From NCBI GenBank assembly GCA_021797415.1, contig JAJZZT010000409.1, positions 1 through 16,180 of the forward strand: a stretch of 16,180 bases of DNA. The letters run 5' to 3'. The notes beneath the pieces are model-generated. The model did not search any database. It saw only the letters and a program-made list of their open reading frames with translations, and was not told where the DNA came from. Position 1 is the stretch's first letter. The number at the start of each line of letters is the position of its first letter. This document shows positions 13,529-16,180 of the stretch, piece by piece. The position numbers and the translations under genes were made by a program. This DNA comes from Bacillota bacterium. GTDB taxonomy: Bacteria > Bacillota > Bacilli > Alicyclobacillales > SLC66.

Positions 13529-13557
13529 ATTGTACCGCACTGCGCGGCGCCTGGAAA
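13529..13557 (-). promoter_or_regulatory. Probable sigma-A promoter of mobA-moeA-mobB
   Basis: On the minus strand -35 TTTCCA (13552-13557, 4 of 6) is followed after 17 bp by -10 TACAAT (13529-13534, 5 of 6). Transcription would start near 13522, giving a leader of about 76 nt before ATG 13446. It lies about 105 nt downstream of the molybdenum enzyme stop, so the cofactor genes can be expressed without it. Confidence 0.6.
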
Positions 13558-13662
13558 TCCTCTGTCCGGACACCGCTGTCGCTAAACTCGCCGGGCATGG
13601 GACATGGCGCCGGCCCAACTCATTTTCATCTTGCCGATGCGGCGCTCAGTCGCCATAGGAAT

Positions 13663-16180
13663 CTACTGGATACGCGCAGCCTCATCCGCCTCCTGTTCCC
13701 AGTCCTCCTGTTCGGGAACCACGTACGCGTCGGGGTGGGGTTTCAGCACACGCAGCATCCAGTACGGCCGGTACAGCCCATCCGGGCCCGGCGCCGGACG
13801 CGTGATCTTCAACCAGCGCAAAAACACCTGGTACGCCTTCTCCGTATCCACCTCGATCTCGCCGTAATGCGCGCCGCTTCTCACCTTCTCCACGCGGATC
13901 CGCTGATGCCAGCAGTGCATGCCGCTGATCGGGTCGGGCTGCACCGGGAAGATCGCATTCTGGTGCACACCGCCGTCCGACCACCAGATGCGCTGTGAAT
14001 CCGGATCGCCGCTGACAAATGGCGCGGGCCCGTGCACCTGCCGCATCTGCCACTTGCCCTCCTCCACTTCCTCAATGTGGACCAGCGACGAACTCCAGCG
14101 GTCGCTCCCGGTGTTTTCGTGCAGACGCCAGCGTCCCAGGTGGTGCGAACACGCGATCACGCCGGGGCGAATGCCCTCTGTCACCCACACCTTGTCGACA
14201 ATCGAGCCGATCTCCGTGCTGATCCGCACCTCGTCCCCCGTCTGCACGCAGAGGCGCTGCGCGTCTTCCGGATGGATCCAGACAGGATTCGCATGTGCGA
14301 TTTCGTGCAGCCACTTGGCGCCGTTCGTCCGCGAATGGATCAGCATCGGCAGGCGAAACGTCGGCAGCAGGATGTACTCGTGATTGTCGCGGTCGATCGT
14401 CCGGTGATGGACATGCGTGACAATGTGCGGCATCTGCCGCCTCTCCGCCTCGTTTCGCGGATAGATGGGAATCGCGTACTCGCGCCAATTCCAGTCGCGC
14501 AGCGTCGTCGAGAAGAATTCGAGCTTTCCGGACGGCGTGGGCCAGCCTTTGACAGCCCTGTCATTCACCACGATGCCCGCACGGAACTGTCCCCGCTCAT
14601 TCTTGAACGGACCCGGCAGCGGCGCGTGGTTGTCGCCATGCACGGGGTGGTCCACCCAGACACCAGCCTGCCTGCCGTTGTACCGCCCGTCCCCTGAAAT
14701 CTCCGGAACAATCGTGGCATCGCCCACCAGTTCCGCCGGAAGCGACCTGCGGTGCACCCCGCATACCTCTTTCGTCACTTCAAAGCAGCCGTATTTCTGC
14801 ATGTATGCAAGCGGCGCCAGTCCCTGCTCCGCCGCGGCCTCCGGCAGACCGGGCACCGCATTCTCAAAGATCCACTGATAGTATTCAAGAACCGTGATCT
14901 TCTCGCCCGGCCGGTACGGCGACTCAAAGTGCCGGCGGATGCCGAGACTGCCGTCCGGGTCAATGCGCCACGACAGTTCAATCCAAAACTCGTTCTCTTC
15001 CCACACCTCTCCCGGATTGGCGGTGCGCGTATCGGCCACCGCCTCGCCCCTGCGCTCTTTCCACACCCGCGCGACAGGCTGGCGAAAGCCGATCCATTGC
15101 GCCGCGTGCGTCTCGTAACTGTGCAGATCGTGGCGTTCTGTCGCGAGTCCCATGGGCAGCACGTAATCCGAGAATTGCGAGGTCTCCGACCACACCGGCG
15201 AAAGCGTCACGTGCAGGCCGACACGGTCGCGCTCTTTGAACATATTGATCCAACTGAATCCGTCCGGAAACGTCCAGACCGGATTGACTACGCGGGCAAA
15301 ATACACTTCGAGCCGTTTGTCCCGCCTGCGCAGGATGTGCGGCAGGCAAAAACTCAGTTCAAAAAACGACAGCGGGTACTCGCGCGGCCAGTGATTCTCG
15401 TTCCAGGTGCGCAGCGATTCCGGAGCGCTGTGACGCGCGGGAACAAATTTGACCCAGGAATTCGGCAGCAAGCTCCCGGGCTCGCCCATCGCTCCCGTCA
15501 GGACATTCAGGAAAGTGAGACAGCGCGTGATCATCCAGCCGCCGAGATGCCCGGCGGCCGCATTGCGCCAGATGTTTGTCGCAAACGCGGTTCCCGCGCG
15601 GGCGATTTCGTCGGCGATCTGCCGGATCACGCCCGGCGCAATGCCCGTCTCCTCCTCGGCCCACTCGGGGGTATAGTGACGGTAGATCTGTTTGATCAAT
15701 GCGACAAAATCGTCGAACGACCGTCCCGTCGGCACGTTGTTTACGAATCCGCGATCCCGCAGTTCTTCCAGGTACTGGCGGTCTTCGAGAAATTCGCGCC
15801 AATTCACCCACTGGCGCATGAACTCGCGATGAAAGCGGTCTGTGCGCAGCAGTTCGTTCGCCATCGCCAGCAGCAGCGCAGACTCTGTTCCAGGCCACGG
15901 CGAGAGCCAATAGTCCGCTTTCGACGCCGTATTGGACAGGCGCGTGTCGATCACGGCCACCTTCGTGCCGCTTTTCTTCGCTTCCATAATCCGCTGCGCG
16001 TTTGGGTTGAAGTAATGGCCCGCCTCCAGGTGCGAACTCATCATGAGGATGAAGCGGGCGTTCGCGTAATCCGGCGCCGGCCGGTCCATGCCCATCCAGA
16101 ACGCGTAACCGGCGCGCCCGCCGGACGAGCACACGTTGGTGTGCGACGCCAGTCCGTCGATTCCCCAACATTTGAGCACG
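13663..16180 (-). CDS. Molybdopterin (bis-MGD) oxidoreductase, DMSO reductase family; N-terminus outside window
   Basis: The frame is open to the right edge, giving 839 codons including the stop of the large catalytic subunit. The N-terminal [4Fe-4S] domain and any Tat signal must lie beyond 16180. Cofactor-binding segments are recognisable: HTNVCSSGGRAGYAFWMG near the fragment start, in which the cysteine (residue 17) is the likely molybdenum ligand; VAVIDTRLSNTASKADYWL with GTESALLLAMANELL (bis-MGD binding); VYFARVVNPVW; SQFSDYVLPMGLATERHD; SGKLEFFS; and the C-terminal molydop-binding barrel (HANPVWIHPEDAQRL, GDEVRISTEIGSIVDKVWV, GVIACSHHLGRW). This architecture occurs in thiosulfate/polysulfide, nitrate, tetrathionate, formate and related enzymes. 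I cannot choose the substrate. The last gene partners seen are mobA, moeA and mobB, consistent with an MGD enzyme; Fe-S and membrane subunits may lie upstream. Confidence 0.93.
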   Translation of the reverse strand, partial: VLKCWGIDGLASHTNVCSSGGRAGYAFWMGMDRPAPDYANARFILMMSSHLEAGHYFNPNAQRIMEAKKSGTKVAVIDTRLSNTASKADYWLSPWPGTESALLLAMANELLRTDRFHREFMRQWVNWREFLEDRQYLEELRDRGFVNNVPTGRSFDDFVALIKQIYRHYTPEWAEEETGIAPGVIRQIADEIARAGTAFATNIWRNAAAGHLGGWMITRCLTFLNVLTGAMGEPGSLLPNSWVKFVPARHSAPESLRTWNENHWPREYPLSFFELSFCLPHILRRRDKRLEVYFARVVNPVWTFPDGFSWINMFKERDRVGLHVTLSPVWSETSQFSDYVLPMGLATERHDLHSYETHAAQWIGFRQPVARVWKERRGEAVADTRTANPGEVWEENEFWIELSWRIDPDGSLGIRRHFESPYRPGEKITVLEYYQWIFENAVPGLPEAAAEQGLAPLAYMQKYGCFEVTKEVCGVHRRSLPAELVGDATIVPEISGDGRYNGRQAGVWVDHPVHGDNHAPLPGPFKNERGQFRAGIVVNDRAVKGWPTPSGKLEFFSTTLRDWNWREYAIPIYPRNEAERRQMPHIVTHVHHRTIDRDNHEYILLPTFRLPMLIHSRTNGAKWLHEIAHANPVWIHPEDAQRLCVQTGDEVRISTEIGSIVDKVWVTEGIRPGVIACSHHLGRWRLHENTGSDRWSSSLVHIEEVEEGKWQMRQVHGPAPFVSGDPDSQRIWWSDGGVHQNAIFPVQPDPISGMHCWHQRIRVEKVRSGAHYGEIEVDTEKAYQVFLRWLKITRPAPGPDGLYRPYWMLRVLKPHPDAYVVPEQEDWEQEADEAARIQ

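Noticed and set aside
1..16180. CRISPR array, tRNA, rRNA, transposase, phage or toxin-antitoxin genes
   Set aside because: Looked for on both strands; no spaced direct repeats, cloverleaf-like sequence or matching protein motifs were found.

Overview
The window looks like chromosomal DNA from an aerobic or denitrifying, spore-former-type Gram-positive bacterium of the Bacilli. GC content is clearly above 50% in the genes, with AT-rich gaps between them. The evidence is strong GGAGG-type ribosome binding sites, frequent GTG and TTG starts, sigma-A style promoters, a perfect Bacillus-type Fnr box (TGTGA-N6-TCACA), a quinol-type nitric oxide reductase, and a ComA/YitD phosphosulfolactate synthase. 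A high-GC relative of Alicyclobacillus or Kyrpidia would fit, but that is inference; no rRNA or other marker gene is present. I see no tRNA, rRNA, CRISPR array, transposase or phage gene.

Left block (1-5783): two divergent operons share an AT-rich control region (4420-4588). The leftward operon reads creatininase-family amidohydrolase, FAD-linked oxidase, then a three-part ABC importer of the NitT/TauT/SsuABC type (ATPase, permease, and a substrate-binding protein cut by the window edge). The rightward operon has an isochorismatase-type cysteine hydrolase overlapping a small cupin. The set reads as uptake plus oxidation plus C-N bond hydrolysis of a small organic nitrogen (or sulfonate-like) compound whose identity cannot be read from the sequence. 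A 122-bp nested palindromic element (2134-2255) sits between the oxidase and the importer genes and supplies the oxidase stop codon.

Middle block (5784-9394): a single-gene qNOR unit (745 aa) has an Fnr box centred exactly 41.5 bp upstream of the start point implied by its -10 box, as expected for anaerobic or NO-linked control. It is followed by a Gfo/Idh/MocA-family dehydrogenase with its own strong promoter and an inverted-repeat operator at the start point. Its stop codon lies in the first copy of a short tandem repeat.

Right block (9490-16180, all leftward): a large DMSO-reductase-family molybdenum enzyme (N-terminus outside the window) is followed by mobA, moeA and mobB, which make and attach the bis-MGD molybdenum cofactor. 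A mobA promoter can be seen. Further left come comA (sulfite + PEP to phosphosulfolactate) and a VOC/glyoxalase-fold protein with a 4-nt start-stop overlap.

The most interesting items are the nested palindrome, the undefined divergent catabolic cluster with its palindromic operator, the well-spaced Fnr-qNOR promoter, and the comA-VOC pair in an organism not expected to make coenzyme M for methanogenesis.
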